64,000 bases of DNA from Gastracanthus pulcherrimus (taxonomy: Eukaryota > Arthropoda > Insecta > Hymenoptera > Pteromalidae), in assembly GCA_949152435.1 (NCBI GenBank), contig OX424574.1:44807263-44871262 (forward strand). Reading direction: 5' to 3'. Every line of letters begins with the position of its first letter. The stretch's first letter is position 1. The translations under genes and the position numbers were made by a program. Below, one piece after another: positions 1-13,498 of the stretch. Under the pieces are notes generated by a model that saw only the letters and a program-made list of their open reading frames with translations, was not told where the DNA came from and made no database searches.

Positions 1-3000
1 GGGTTCAAGCTTTTAACCACGTATAAAGGATAGCTTTATAAATATATATACCAATTTTCAAGAATTTTTAACGAAATCGAAAAATCCAGAGAAATACCTT
101 AAGATAAAGAAAATATTGTCATATGTATGATAGTTGATGATCACGACACTTCCTTCATCTTAAGGGGATGCCGGATACCGAAGTTACAGTGTTTTGTTTA
201 ATTCAGTGAATATATAAGATTCTTAAATTTCGCGAACGTACAATCTATATATCACTTAGAATGTAAGTAAGTATAACGTTCGTAAAATTGCGTTAAAGAA
301 AAAATTGACTGCATAAAATGCAAAATCGATAATGTCAATAACGAGTACAAGGTATAAGACTCCGTCTCCCCTTAAGCCGACAGCTAAGAAATATTAGGGG
401 AAGGTGAGACAACGTGGGCAGACAAATTTTCAACGTCTTATAGTTTTTAATTTGTAGAAAATTAAAGAGAGAAACTTGCTTTTCTGTATTCTGCAATTGT
501 TAGTAGTTCTTTCGGGTAAAATTTGATTTTTCACTTGTTTATGTGTAACTGAAAACATCTAAAAATTAGACACCTTCCCCTTATTTAAATTTAAGAGATT
601 TTTTTTAACAGTTTTCTAAAGTTATTTCATAGTATTATAAGTAAAAATAAAATTCTAATGTATACGAAAATACAGTTTTTATTGTAATAAACGAGTATCC
701 AATTACTAATACACAAAAAACGTGATTGTTAATCCCGTTATATGTTATGGTTTATAGAATAAGCGTCTCTATAGTGATTACCAGTTTGTATACATAATAT
801 TCCTACGTTATAGAGAAAATTTAATAATATCACTGTTGATGTTTGGTGTCACGGAAATGATATTTTCCCAGCTACCGTGTGCATATCGGGCTATGTAACA
901 TAGAATCATTGACTGTCGCACGCTTTATTTGGTTGAGAAAGGAACATAATTCGGTTGCAAAGACTTGTGATTTAGATAAAAAATATGCGAAAATTAGTAG
1001 TATGTATATTTTCGACGTGTACAGTTACTGGTACATTAGCGAACAATGCATTTTTAGAAAAACGTTTTTATTGACAGTGTTCGATTTAGTCTTATAAATT
1101 AAGGGATGCCCGATCGCTACAAACCGTCCAGGTACTAGTATATTTACCTTAAAAACAGTAAGAATAAAATAAAAGTTCGACGACCATTCTATTTACATGA
1201 CATTTCGTTAAATGAAATTCTAGCCCATTTTCACACTTTGGTAAATTACAACGAGTTAGATTGTATCAACTTTTTACTTCCATTCCTGATAATAAGCGAG
1301 TCGTTTCCATGAATAAAAGAAAAAAAATCAAAGATTATTCACAGGTGCTTATGCACACAAAAAAGTAATCAGATACATCGCCCCCAATTCCAGCGAGTGT
1401 TTATTTAGAGTACAGTTTGCACTTATTTTTATGAGGCTCATTAGTCGAGGAGCATCAGGCGAGGTGCGCCTCGGGGCCCGAGCAGCGGAGAAAGAGAGGC
1501 TTCGTAGAATTCGTAGCGATGGATCACCGGACGGCCGGTATGGGACTTAAGCGATCGTAATACGCATACAAGGAAAAGATGCGTATAAGAGTAGTGGCCC
1601 CGGGGAGGCAGCGAATGCATATATATCGGCTCGTATCCATTCGAGCGCATCCTATCCTCCTTCTCTTTTAATCTCGTGTTTCTCTTTCTTCCTCCCTCTC
1701 TCCTGGATTGTTTCTTTTTTTTTTTACTTTCTACCGGTTCGATTGAGTCCCTTTGCTCTTTTTCCATATGCTCTTCTCTGTTCTATCTTTCTCTCTCCCG
1801 TGCACCCTCTGTGCACGTGTGCGTGTGCATGCGCGCGGTGCATGCGGTTTCTCTCTGTCTCTCGATCTGCTTCTCTCCTCCTTTATAATGGCCCGGGCAA
1901 ACATATTTATCGTGATTTATCGTTTACATGAACCTCCTCTCTCCTGCTCTCTGTTGCTGGCGTCCGCGTGCATGTATATATACTCAGCAGATAGAAGGGT
2001 ATAAACGCACTCACTGTGCGATTAAGGCCGCTGAGTTATTGATTGTTTAAGAGGAGCATTAATATCGACAAAAAAGACGCACAAATTCACTCTTCTCTCG
2101 AGGAGCCGCGCTATTAGCATTTTTTACGATTAGCGGAAAGTATGTTTAAAAGTGCACTGCCGCGTATACCTTGTTAACGTTATATAAAGCATCGTAAGGA
2201 GGAACACTCTGTGGGTATATTTCGTTGCGAATATTGATTGTTTTAGCAGATTTTAAATTTTCAACTGTAAAATGCGTAATCTGTAGTAGTATGTACTGAC
2301 AAAATTGTATTACATTGTCCTATTAACTTGTTTCATCTCTAAGAAATTGATTCATTAACTTTAATAATGATGTTCAAGAATTCACTTAAATATGTATAAA
2401 ATACTTATTGGACATTGATCACTTTTACCTCGCAGCTGCATCTGATTAATAATCTTGAGTACATGGATCACTTTAGTTTTAATTAAAAAATTTCGAACAC
2501 ACAAATTTTTGAATAAAAATTAATTTAAAAACAAAGTAAATAATGTTTCAATCATGCGAAAAAAAATTGAATTATAATAATATATTTGTATAGTATAATT
2601 TCAGTTAAAAGTAATATGAAACTTATATACAATTAAATTGTACATATTTGAGAGCTGCATTACACGCAAATCTAAAACCATCGCATAACCCACATCTTAG
2701 GGCAAAAAATTTGAAAAAGCAAAAATAAATAGAGGATAAAGGAAGCTCTGAAAGCTTCGGAGCAAAAGAAGTCCGTATATACATATGTTGCGCTCGCTCC
2801 TTCGTTTAACGTCGACGTGCGCGACATGCATATGCATGATTTGCGCTTGATGTATTGCCGGTGACGTCATAATAATGCGCTTGTAATTACTTGCGCTGGC
2901 CCTCGAGGCGATCTTTCGCAGGAGATTTGAAACAGAAAGAGAGGAGACGACACTGATGCGCGACTTGTGCTACCCGCATATGCAGTCGAGAAGTTTGATG

Positions 3001-4366
3001 AATCGAGCTCGCGAACGCTTTCGCTAGCTATTGACGTGTTTAGTAAATAAATAAATAAATTGTCCGTTTTAATGTACTTTTCATTGCTCAGCAACGATTG
3101 TATTTACTCAATATTAATTTGATAAAGACAGGTACTCTGTGAGTAATGGATATTTAATAAGTATGCAGGGACATAAATATTGTACAAAGATTATTTTGTA
3201 TACAAAACTTTAATAACAATAATGCATAAGAGTTTAAATTAAAAGAATATTTAATCATTTCATCATAAATCGTTTTTGATAAACTTATGGTACTTTTATT
3301 TTTAACTTTTGACTTCCAATTAAAAATTAAAATTGAAATTAAAATGAATATACCACTATATTCTACGTAAATAAATAAATATGGTAAATGTTTATTGGTA
3401 TTTTAAATTGAAGGTATTTTAAACATAACAATTTAATGATAGATTTGATTGATGAATATAGTAACTCTTTCTGAATAATTAATAGTTTAACATTGTTTCA
3501 AATGTAATAAAGGAATTTGATTTATACTTTTTCAATATCATTTATTCTTTTTGATTAATGTTTTTAAATGCTTTGATTAATTAAGCTATTCCTATAACTA
3601 CAATATTAATGTATGCTTTTTGCTTAGAAGAATATTTAAAACTCAATTGAGAATACTATGTGTCTTAATGAACAGTGGCTATATAACAATAAGTACCTTA
3701 TTATATCAAACGAAGTGTTAAAATTGTCTATTAATCGTATTTCAAATAGCTTATTACTCTAATATATTAGATTATTAAAAAAAATAGCAAAATTAATATT
3801 ATTAAATTTTACCATAGATAAAGAGAATGGATAATTCCTAGTACAAATCAGACTATTTATGAAATGTTCTTTTAAGATAAGGATCAATCCATTTGTAAGA
3901 AAATCGGTAAGATGTAGCTTGTAGTGTAAAAATAGTACAAAGGGCTAAAAATGCTTAAAGTTAAAGTACATCGAGAACGTAAAAAATAAGTGACAATGTG
4001 CCAAAAGCACATAAAGCATCATCTTCCTTCCAATTTTCCAAATAAATTAAGTTCTCACTTATCGCGCAGTCGCATCAATAAGTAATTGCACTGTCATAAG
4101 TTGAAAGCTCCCATGTCCAGCACCATCAGCATTATCATAATACCCGGTGTATAAATTTAGCGAGAGTATACACACGAGCCGTGCTCACCTCCTGGCCGTG
4201 CACGCTCGTAAAATGGCAGAAAATTGCAGAAAAATCGATTATATCCGGGGGTACACAGGTATAAGCGGCGCGATGCAATCGCTCGTGCTCGCGTTAAGGT
4301 GGACGCTCGCGCGCCGATGCCGCAGCGGCGGTTAACTTGGGTAAACATCCATCAATTGGCGAGTAG

Positions 4367-4396
4367 AGGAGGAGGAGGAGGAGGAGGAGGAGGAGG
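4367..4396. repeat. (AGG)n microsatellite
   Basis: Ten AGG units lie in a GC-rich patch. They generate poly-glycine and poly-proline shadows in other frames. Confidence 0.9.
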
Positions 4397-4641
4397 CGCA
4401 GGGCCGAGCGCAGGAGAACGGGCGGGACCCGCGCGCGCTCTCTGCTCTCTCGCTCTCTTCAACGAGGCAGGGTAATCACTGCTATTAGCGCGGACATTAC
4501 GCCGGTGGTCCGGCAATCTTCCTAGCACTCCGTCATATATGCGCGAGGATGCGCGTCGACGAGTCTCTTCTCTCTTCCTTCCTCCGCTGTGCACTGCGCG
4601 TACGCTTAAGACACACGAATCGAGCGCTTGGCGGCCCTTTT

Positions 4642-4654
4642 CCTGCCTGCCTGT

Positions 4655-4711
<57 letters not shown>

Positions 4712-4716
4712 TGCCC
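4642..4716. repeat. (CCTG)n microsatellite
   Basis: About 18 units of CCTG run with one CTGT interruption at each end. CCTG tetranucleotides are expansion-prone and form slipped hairpins. Confidence 0.95.
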
Positions 4717-5685
4717 CCAACTTTTTGCCTCGTGAATAATTGTCTCGGACTTAAGTGATAGTTTGCGCCGATGGAAAAGTGCGGATAACGGCCTGTTGAA
4801 CGACTGGCGGAGGCTGCGCGCTTAAGTGAATCCGTATGGGCCTTCGGAGGTAAAGGCTTTGCTGGGTATTATTATTATGACTTGCGATGTAATTTTCTGT
4901 AGACTGTTTTTAGAATTCAATTTTGCCTTTCAATATTCGCCAGTTTTATTTCAATTATTTTAAATTAATTCAGAACATCAATATCTATTTGGAATTTTGC
5001 ATTTTTTCTACTCCTTCATATTATGAATAAGAGAAGTATGGATAGACCTTTACACATTTACATTGACACTTTAATTGTGCGTATTGAAATTGGATTTCAT
5101 GTTACAGTTTCTTTATAATTTAAAACATTTCATTTGGGTTGCGAGCGGTCTAATATAAAACATACAACTTTCAATACGAGTTTATTTAACAGACAAGCTT
5201 TATGCAATTCAATCTGTTATAAAATAAGACTTTCAAAAAACTATGAATACTCATGCCGACATTTTTTATTTGAATGAGATAAACTGCGTTGTATCCATTC
5301 CACGTGCTAAAATTATCAAAAACTTGAGAATTAAAGTTTTTTTAAGTGACTGGCAACCTATGGTATCGACCCAAACTTTATTTACTATTATAAAAAGATT
5401 TGGATCTTATAATAGACAAGTTGTACCTTCCAAAACACTCCGCTGAAAGAATTAAAAAAACCTTTCGCGCCTACAAGCAGCTGCGAGTCACATCGAAAGC
5501 GATGTGCAAGCAAGAACGATCATCGCCGAAAGGAGCGAAGACTCGCGCAAAAATCACATCGAGCCTCCGCACGCGCGTACTTGTCTACAGCCGTATAATA
5601 CGCGTGCTACACACATACCCATATGTACGGCGCGGGGCGCAATAAATATCGGCTCGACCGGCGTGGCCACAGAAAAAGAGGGATA

Positions 5686-5725
5686 AAGAGAGAGAGAGAG
5701 AGAGAAGGAGAAGGAGAAGGAGAAG
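5686..5725. repeat. (GA)n/(AAGGAG)n purine tract
   Basis: The tract is all purine on the plus strand, with GA units and then four AAGGAG units. Confidence 0.85.
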
Positions 5726-5940
5726 TATAATACGCGGCTTGGGGACCGCAGCGTCTTTGGCGCTACTTACTCCGTCAGCGATAATGACCGGGTGCGCTCG
5801 GGCTGTTTGCTTAGCGAGGAGATTAGTGAATGAATCCACAGGTGGGCACCATCCGTCACACGAGCCTGCAGCGCGCGCCGAGGAGGCACCTTCTTCCAGC
5901 TCCAGCTCTCCGCCACGCCTATAAATTCACCGCGACGATG

Positions 5941-5964
5941 CTGCTGCTGCTGCTGCTGCTGCTG
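5941..5964. repeat. (CTG)8 trinucleotide run
   Basis: Eight perfect CTG units follow an ATG, reading poly-leucine. The ORF has no other protein-like feature, so this is treated as a repeat. Confidence 0.9.
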
Positions 5965-7089
5965 CCGTGGCTGCCTTCTTCGCTTCGTCCTCTTTTTTCC
6001 GCTGCTGGCTCTTGGCAGCTCCGGCCGAGCTTTTGTTTGCTCCTCTCTACACCACTGCAGGCTCTATATCGGCTCTTCGCTAATGTATTATACCGAACTG
6101 CACTCGTATTATCGTTCGGGTAGGTCGGTTTGCTTGTTTGCTTGCTTCTTTCGTTCTTTCTCGCTTTGGGTTCGACCTTTTCCTTCCGTTTCCCTGGTAA
6201 TTTTTCTTCTTCTCACTCGGAGGATCGCTGAGCTGAGCTTTGACTTGGTTATTGGGATTCCTTGTCTAAGTGGACTTGGCTTATGTTAATTGAGTTTTTG
6301 CTTCGGTAATCTTCAAATGATAGGGTTTAAGTGAAAACGAGATTTGTCTTTTCAGTTTTCTTAGTGCAGGACCAAGCATAGACATTTGACGTGATGATTA
6401 AAATAGAGGCACGTTTAATTTTCTCTTCTTTTATTTGATTGGGAATTAACGTTTGAAGGAAAATCTTGATGGATGATGGATTTATTTGTAGCTTGATATA
6501 TCATATACCGAATGCGCTTTATTGAAATCGAAAATTTAGATAAGTAATTAAATTTCCTATTATAATAATGATAATAATTATCTTTTTAATTCCCTACGAG
6601 AAATGATAAAATTCTGTACACCTAATTATAGCGTGAACTCATAAAAATGACAACGTATCCCACAACTGCACATTATAAATATGTACAGCGCTATACAGGG
6701 CTCGGTGCATACAAAGCTCGCCGATCGGGCGATTCGATTCAATTTACCAGCAAAGAAAGTCAAAGAAGCGCGCAGAAGGGGATCGGATCCTCTGGTATAA
6801 TCCTCGTTCTCCTTGAGAATCCACCTACTGTGCACCTGCCGACAGCTAGGACGGACAGCGGGCGCACGCGCGCGAGACAATTGCCTATGATATCCATCAT
6901 CGGCGCCTGCCTGCTTGCTTGCTTGCCTGGCCTCTCGCTCTCTCGGGGTATATAATCGACGGTCACGCCTATTATATCGAGTCGAGAGTCTTCTCCTTCC
7001 TCCCTGCCTGTCCTCCCTCCTTCTCGGGGCCCGGGAATGCTGCGCCGGACTACCGGCTTGTGCACCGGCGGCCGCTGCGAGAGCCCGGA

Positions 7090-7260
7090 GATGCTAATTT
7101 TGTAATCAAACATGACAGTGAGTCATTGGAGGCGTTTAATAATTTTTGACAGTTTCATCGGTTCGATGACCGGCCGCCTCTGCGCTTCGCCTCATCTTCT
7201 GTATATTCCTCGCTTGTTTGCTGACTCGCCATCAGCGCGATGATTATGACTTTTCGACTG
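7090..7260. promoter_or_regulatory. candidate enhancer with paired TGACAG and homeodomain-like sites
   Basis: TGACAG occurs at 7113-7118 and 7147-7152, the core bound by MEIS/Homothorax-type TALE proteins. Homeodomain-like GCTAATTTTGTAATCAAAC and TTTAATAATTTTT lie between and beside them. Complexity is high, there is no repeat structure and no convincing ORF. This is inference from motifs alone. Confidence 0.3.
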
Positions 7261-8031
7261 GGAATCTTGAGAGCTGCTGCGCTCGTTTCGTATAGCATGT
7301 ATGTGTGCGCGCGCTCGTCAGGGTGCTTTGCTTCATCGTTTCTTGCTTAACTAGGATTCTTTGTGGTCCGGGTGTTGGGTTATTAGTGTATTAAGTGATT
7401 TGTAACATCTAAGACACTTTTAATCTGCAAAAAATGAGTGGCGTTAATTATAGTTTTGTTTTTTTTAAGTCGGGAATCATTGTTGAAGATTGAGTTGAAA
7501 AGTAATCGGATGCGTTATAAAATGTTGAGCACTTGGTTGCTCTTAATTATTTTTATCCTTATTATGGTTATCAAATTCGACTATTTGTCTCAGTTTATTT
7601 TTTTTATCCAATTTACCATGGAGATTAGTATAGAAAAGAAGAAGCTAAGGCGAAGAAAAATCACTTGTGAAAGATGGTGAAAGCTTAAGAATACAGAAGT
7701 GAAGAGAGGGAGAAAAAGAGGCATGTGCCAGAACCGCTTCAGAGCGATTATCCGGTTGTTAGACCCTTGAATTGGTGGGAGGAGATGCACTTTTCGACTC
7801 CGTTTTACACATTATGTAGCTGCCACACGCGATGTATACATCTATCGTCTTGTGCTAAATGTTACTTTCCTCTCCGACAATTTTCTATTCTAATCCGTGA
7901 TTTAATACTAGCGTTATAAGATTCGAATAATTTTGGGTAAGCTGCCATCAAAAATAAATTTCTTTAAATTAAACTTTTGAATTTCTTTTTCTATCGTTAT
8001 TAAAAATATCTGATAAGAGAGATCTAACAGT

Positions 8032-8481
8032 GAGAACCCAACCCTGCGGAACTCGGATTTTGATGAGGTTTTGGGAGGTGCTTTCTTGTACCCAAAAATG
8101 AAGGTACCTCTTCTAGTGATTATAAATATGCGTGTATTGACACTAGAAAAAATGGCTTGACAGATAATAAAAGTAGATAGAAAGAGCTTTAATTTGAGAG
8201 CTGTACGTTAAAAAATATTAATCCAAGCCAAAGTTATTAACAATTGAAGATGTTGATTAAAAATGTATAAAAAACCCACGGTATTAAAACAGTATAATTT
8301 CTACAAATATTCATGCATTTCTTAGTCATCATCTTCAAACATTAATAACTTTGACTCCGATTAATATTTTTTAACGTTGCAGATCTCAAATTAAAGCTTT
8401 TTCAGTTAGGAAGTATCTACTAGAAAGGATCTCCTAAAGCCTCATCAAAATCCGAGTTCCGCAGATCGAGTTGGTGTTCTC
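8032..8481. mobile_element. palindromic MITE, diverged relative of the 9.3 kb family
   Basis: The arms are inverted repeats, starting GAGAACCCAACCC and continuing TGCGGAACTCGGATTTTGAT; the right end carries the complement. The subterminal block TTTTGATGAGGTTTTGGGAG and a following CCAAAAATGAAG parallel the layout of the 9.3 and 46 kb elements, which suggests common ancestry. The interior is also inverted (AAAGCTTTAATTTGAGA against TCTCAAATTAAAGCTTT), so the 450-base element could fold as one long hairpin. Confidence 0.75.
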
Positions 8482-9327
8482 CTTATCAGTGTATTTTTTA
8501 GTGATTTTTATATAGATTATCACGATAGTTAAACATCCAACACTACTCCCTCGAACACTGATTTACCTCGAATTTTGCTTATGCAGTTAGACCTCGAATA
8601 CATCGAAATTGTTCAATCCATCTAAAATTTGGTTCCAACTTGTTTTGACATTTATAAACAGTTTCTATTCTTATGAAAAAATAATCATTTTAATAAAAAC
8701 GTTATTTGAAAAAAGTATTTAGAATAAGAAATAACAAATAATTGGTTTCTAATAAAGATAAGTACGCAACTATTTTTTTAATTGTCAAAATAAGTGCACG
8801 AATAAGTTTTTAGAAGAGTTCGTCAATTTCTTATACACAAGAAATATTTTGAAGTTGATGCATTTAGTCTTATTATTGAGTGAAAAGTTATAGGTAGAGT
8901 AGATTCTCCTTACCCCGTTAAGGCCCAGACGCCCTGTACGTATAGGGCACGCATGCTGAAACGTCATAAAAAATCGATAGTCAATAAAAATGGTTTCTAA
9001 AATATGCGAATGCTTTGTTTGGATGAAAGCAATCCGATGATACCGTCAGAATAAAAAGAGAACTCAATTACCTGCCGCAAAATTCAAAATAGTGATGTCA
9101 TAACAGCAAAGCAATGCGTATGGAAAAAAAATCAGTGCATATGCCGCTGCAAATTTTTCCATAAAAATACATAAGAAATATATTTTTTGGTAATTATTTC
9201 AATGGATACTTATATAGGAATACTCGAACTAACGAACTACCATGTTAGTTATTCAAATCAAATTAATTGAAGACCAGGAGGACTTACAGTCGGTTGTAAA
9301 GGCCTGCTCTATAAATCATACTTATAA

Positions 9328-9654
9328 GGGGAGACCATGAAGTCCAGGTCTTGGATTTTGATGAAACTTTAGGGATCGACTTTTGGAACCTAAAAATGAA
9401 GCACAGTACCCGTAGTTTTATCCAATGGGTCTTTAAATCTGAGACAGTGCCAGAAAACATTGGCATTGCTCATATGGACAATGCTAAAAATCAAATATAT
9501 ATAGATATACTATCAACGTTAATTAAATGCGCCGTATCTACCGTACAAAGGCCCATTGGATAAAATCACGAGTATTGGGCTTCATTTTTAGTTATCAGAA
9601 AACGATCCCTAAAGTTTCATCAAAATTGGTGACCCGGACTCCGTGGTCCCTCCT
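9328..9654. mobile_element. palindromic MITE, second copy of the family at 45988-46322
   Basis: It starts GGGGAGACCATGAAGTCCAG and ends CCGTGGTCCCTCC. Both arms share GATTTTGATGAAACTTTAGG with the opposite strand of the other end. The central part matches the 46 kb copy almost base for base (GCTCATATGGACAATGCT, CCATTGGATAAA). It is about 327 bases long and non-coding, so the short ORFs called across it are shadows. Confidence 0.8.
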
Positions 9655-10263
9655 AGTTAGAGCTTAGTTTTACTTTAGTAACTGTAGGAATGTAAGTTTG
9701 AGACCACTCTAAGCATAACTAAATGCAAAAAGAACTTAAACAATAACGGCATACAATTATTGAAAAAGAAACATTATAGACTAATTTGTTTACACGATTG
9801 TATGGGCCCGTAATACACAGTGTACAAAAATACTTGATTACAGATGTTTTAACGAAGATTATAATAACTTTAAAAAATAATTTGTTAACGAGTAATTACA
9901 TATAAAAATTAAGATCAAAGTATGATTACTTGGGTTTCGATGTATTTTGCGTATGTTTACAAAGGAAATAGTTTTTGATCACATCAAATAGAAAAATTCT
10001 TCTCTACGAAGAACAAATTCTCACTCCCGTATTATAAAGAAAATCTCATTTACCGAGTACGCAGATTCGCAACAAAAAGTTCATTGATAAAAGAAAGAAG
10101 TACACCCTAATCTGAATAAACTATACGCACGGACAAGGCGAAAAAGAGAAAATACAAGCCGCGGCCGCAGCAAGAGAAAGAGCCAAGTCAAAGAAACGGA
10201 ACGAAAAAAAACCAGAGTAACGTAAAGAAAAAAGGCAAGAAGAGGAAAAGGAGGAGAGAGGAG

Positions 10264-10266
<3 letters not shown>

Positions 10267-10310
<44 letters not shown>
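10267..10310. repeat. (TC)22 microsatellite
   Basis: Twenty-two uninterrupted TC units are preceded by a purine-rich stretch from about 10083. Confidence 0.95.
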
Positions 10311-10314
<4 letters not shown>

Positions 10315-13300
10315 GCCCACGGCTGGTGGCGCGACGTACGTTGAGTTATGGCGCAGGTTAATTATACAAAACATTCAATTATACCTTCCTCCGGTGAACA
10401 CACCCGCGCGCGAACACACGTTCGCGTGTGTATAATCCGCCTCGCTCGAGGACTCCACCGCGAGCCGGCCAGTCTCGCTTCCTTCCCTTCCTGGGGCCTC
10501 TTTTTCTCTCTCGCTCTCTTTCTCTCATATACGTATGGTCTCGCTTGGCGAGCCAATGGCGCGTGCTTCTCCCGTGCGGAGCGCGATGGAAAAGCGAACT
10601 GGAAACGTAGGTACTATACCCGAGCATGGATAAGTTCGCACCGTGGCGAGAGGAATTTGTACACGTGTACGCAGTTCCGTGGGTGGATTCGCGTGATAAA
10701 GCTGCGTGGAAAAAAGAATCTGGCTCGACGCGCGGCCTATCGCTGAAATTGAAACGTTATTTAATGCTACTCGAGCGTGAGTTGTGCGTTGGGCGGCGAC
10801 AAATTGAAACTGCACGACAAATTGCAATGATACATTGCCTTCATTATTTGATAAGCGGTAAACGATGCTTGTAGACTGTACGAGTTAATGTTAGGTGAGA
10901 CTACTACATTTCAAGTTTACTATTTTGGCTTATATTGAAGATGTACTTATTTATGTAAATGAATGGTTAAATTTCTGTCGGAACATGTACGTTTTATTGT
11001 AAGTTGGTTTGTTCTCTGAATAATAATATTCGAAAAATATGATTTTGACAATGGCTAAAGACTCTAAATGAGTAGAATAAAGATTTTTATGTTTTATAAC
11101 GGTTAAAATACACATGAATCGTACAATGTTAAAACAACGTATGTCGCATTTATTATTTTACGTTATCGAATAATCGTTCCCAAATTCTGTAAATGATACC
11201 TAACATTCTGTAACAATTATCTGAGGAGATACAAAGTAGCTATATGTAGTAACAGATTTATATCCATTCAACTTAAGAATTTCTAGAGAATTAATTCGTA
11301 ACTATTTTATCCTAATTTCTATTTAAAAGAAACTTACATACATTGGGGAATTTTTCAAATGTAACAATTCATTGTATTAACGTAATATTCTAACTTCTTT
11401 GTACGTTCTCAACAGCAATAAAATCAATTAAAATAGTTCATACCATTCGATTACATACCCATTATAAGAAGCTTTCTGGAAAATGCCAATGGATCTTTAA
11501 ATAACATTTTAATTACATTGAACTTTTATTAGAGAAATAAACTGTAGCGTCTTTATTTATGAAAAACATATTTAGGTTTTGTTATATAGATCTGAAAAAT
11601 AACATTTTGTCTCATATGCTATTTTAACAATATACAATTCATATATTACCAAGTATTTATAGCAAAAAGTATTCAGAAAGATTGCTTTTAAAGAAAATAT
11701 TTTATGAACTTATAAAACAAATTTCTTTTTTCAGTTTACCTCAGATTCTCCCCCTTAAAATACACACAAATATATACAATATTCGTTTTCACATTCACTT
11801 TGTTTGGTACTTATTTATATATTTCATAAATTTATATATACTCGCAAATTTAATAATATTCTCATCTAATGAGACTTGAAAGCGTTGACAATTCAAATAG
11901 ACATTTATTCTAATATTCAAAAGAGTGAGGAGACTGCAGTATAATTTCATAATTTGAATCCAAAGGCAATTAATAAAACTCCGAAATTCACTCCAATGAG
12001 GTAACCGAAGATTCCGAAATATTTCACACCGAAAAAGAAATCAAAGAATCCTCCCATATCTCTGCCACCTTCTTTTTTTGACCAATAAAACAACCAAACG
12101 TTACTCGTCCGCGTCGTGATTTTCTCATCGCACGGCGCCTCATTTCCATAAAGTGGCGGCGCGTCCTTCCAGGAAAGCCAAGAATTATGTATACGCATCG
12201 AGAAAACGGGCCCGCACGGCCGGATTCGTGAATTCCGTTCCCAAGAGCGTCTGTATATACACGCGTCGCGTTGTACTGCGTCTCGACACTCGGACGTCGC
12301 GAAACAGTGTCACACTGAAAATAAGCGCGCGGGCGGCGCATCTCTTCGCTGTGGTGCCACTCGATTATCGGATCCTCTTCCTATCTCTGTCCTCGTTCTG
12401 ACTACGTCTCGCATAACAACGTTACTTCTCGACAGCGTCAGTGGATGAGAAAGAGAGAGAGAGAAGACCATTTATCATGCTCGGCAGATCCTTGGAATGC
12501 CTTGAAACAAAAGCTACGGGAGAATTTTCGACGCTGGACTCGCATCGGGCTGACTTAGAGAGAGGAAGAGAGAGGGAGAGAGAGCAAGAATTTGAGTGAA
12601 AGAGAGGATATGAAGATTGAGAGAAAGGATGGACTTTTACTGAAGGAAGCTTCACATTGTTAAATCTCAATGTTGATAAATATTTATTTTGTTCGGCAAT
12701 TAAAATTAACTTTAAAACGTAATTTGTGGGTATTTCGTGACAGTCTCATAAGCTTCTATTATTTTTCAGATTTTTGATCGCACGACAAAATAATAAACGG
12801 GTTATTTGGCGTGTTTTTACATAAATTATACGATAACATAATATTGACAACAATTTCAACGACTGAAATTAGTAATATCGGTATTTTAATTATCACTGAT
12901 TTTCGTACGTTAAAGTAAAATAATTTTTTCAAATCTTCATTGACCCAATGTTATATATCGATTCGTTGTCCTGATAGATATAATTTTAATATATGTTAGA
13001 ATACAGAATAAACAATAAAGTTGTAATTTGCTATAAATAGAACAAAAACCTGTATTTTCAAGAGTTTTATTCACACTGATTTGGCCAATAATTTAACTTA
13101 AAATGTTGCAGATTTAGATCTGCATTATTATTATAGACATAATTATTATAGACATAATTTATTTTTTGTTCGTTGAAGACTCCCTTCAAAGTGTAAAAAT
13201 ACTTATATTTATGGTAAAATTGTTAACTAAAAGAGAATAGTCTTTGTATTGTTCCGACTAGAACTTGATAGATATAGTTCAATGAATAAATTCAGATCAC

Positions 13301-13470
13301 CTGAAAAATATACACGCATTTGGCAAATAACCGTTTAGTCCTGTAAAAATGCACATCCCTATTGACCATTGCCCAGCTCGTTCTTAATCATCAGCCAAGA
13401 GAATTACTCTTCACTCTTCAAGCTTCGCATTGTGAAACTGCCTTTTAAAAGAGAGTTTTGAAGAAAAAAA

Positions 13471-13498
13471 GAAGAGAGAGAGAGAGAGAGAGGGAGAA
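13471..13498. repeat. (GA)n microsatellite
   Basis: A GA run of about ten units lies at the edge of a GC-rich patch (13.5-13.8 kb). Confidence 0.85.

Larger units (their letters stand above)
1..8031. other. non-coding: AT-rich DNA with GC-rich patches
   Basis: No supported gene. GC-rich patches lie at about 1.44-2.0, 2.75-3.05, 4.1-4.85 and 5.5-7.4 kb. They contain simple repeats (listed separately) and the candidate enhancer at 7.1 kb. The ORFs in them overlap each other on both strands, lack domains and change with the repeats. The AT-rich stretches show nothing recognisable. Confidence 0.7.

Noticed and set aside
5930..6123. ORF with poly-leucine resembling a signal peptide
   Set aside because: The leucines come from a (CTG)8 run and nothing downstream resembles a mature protein.
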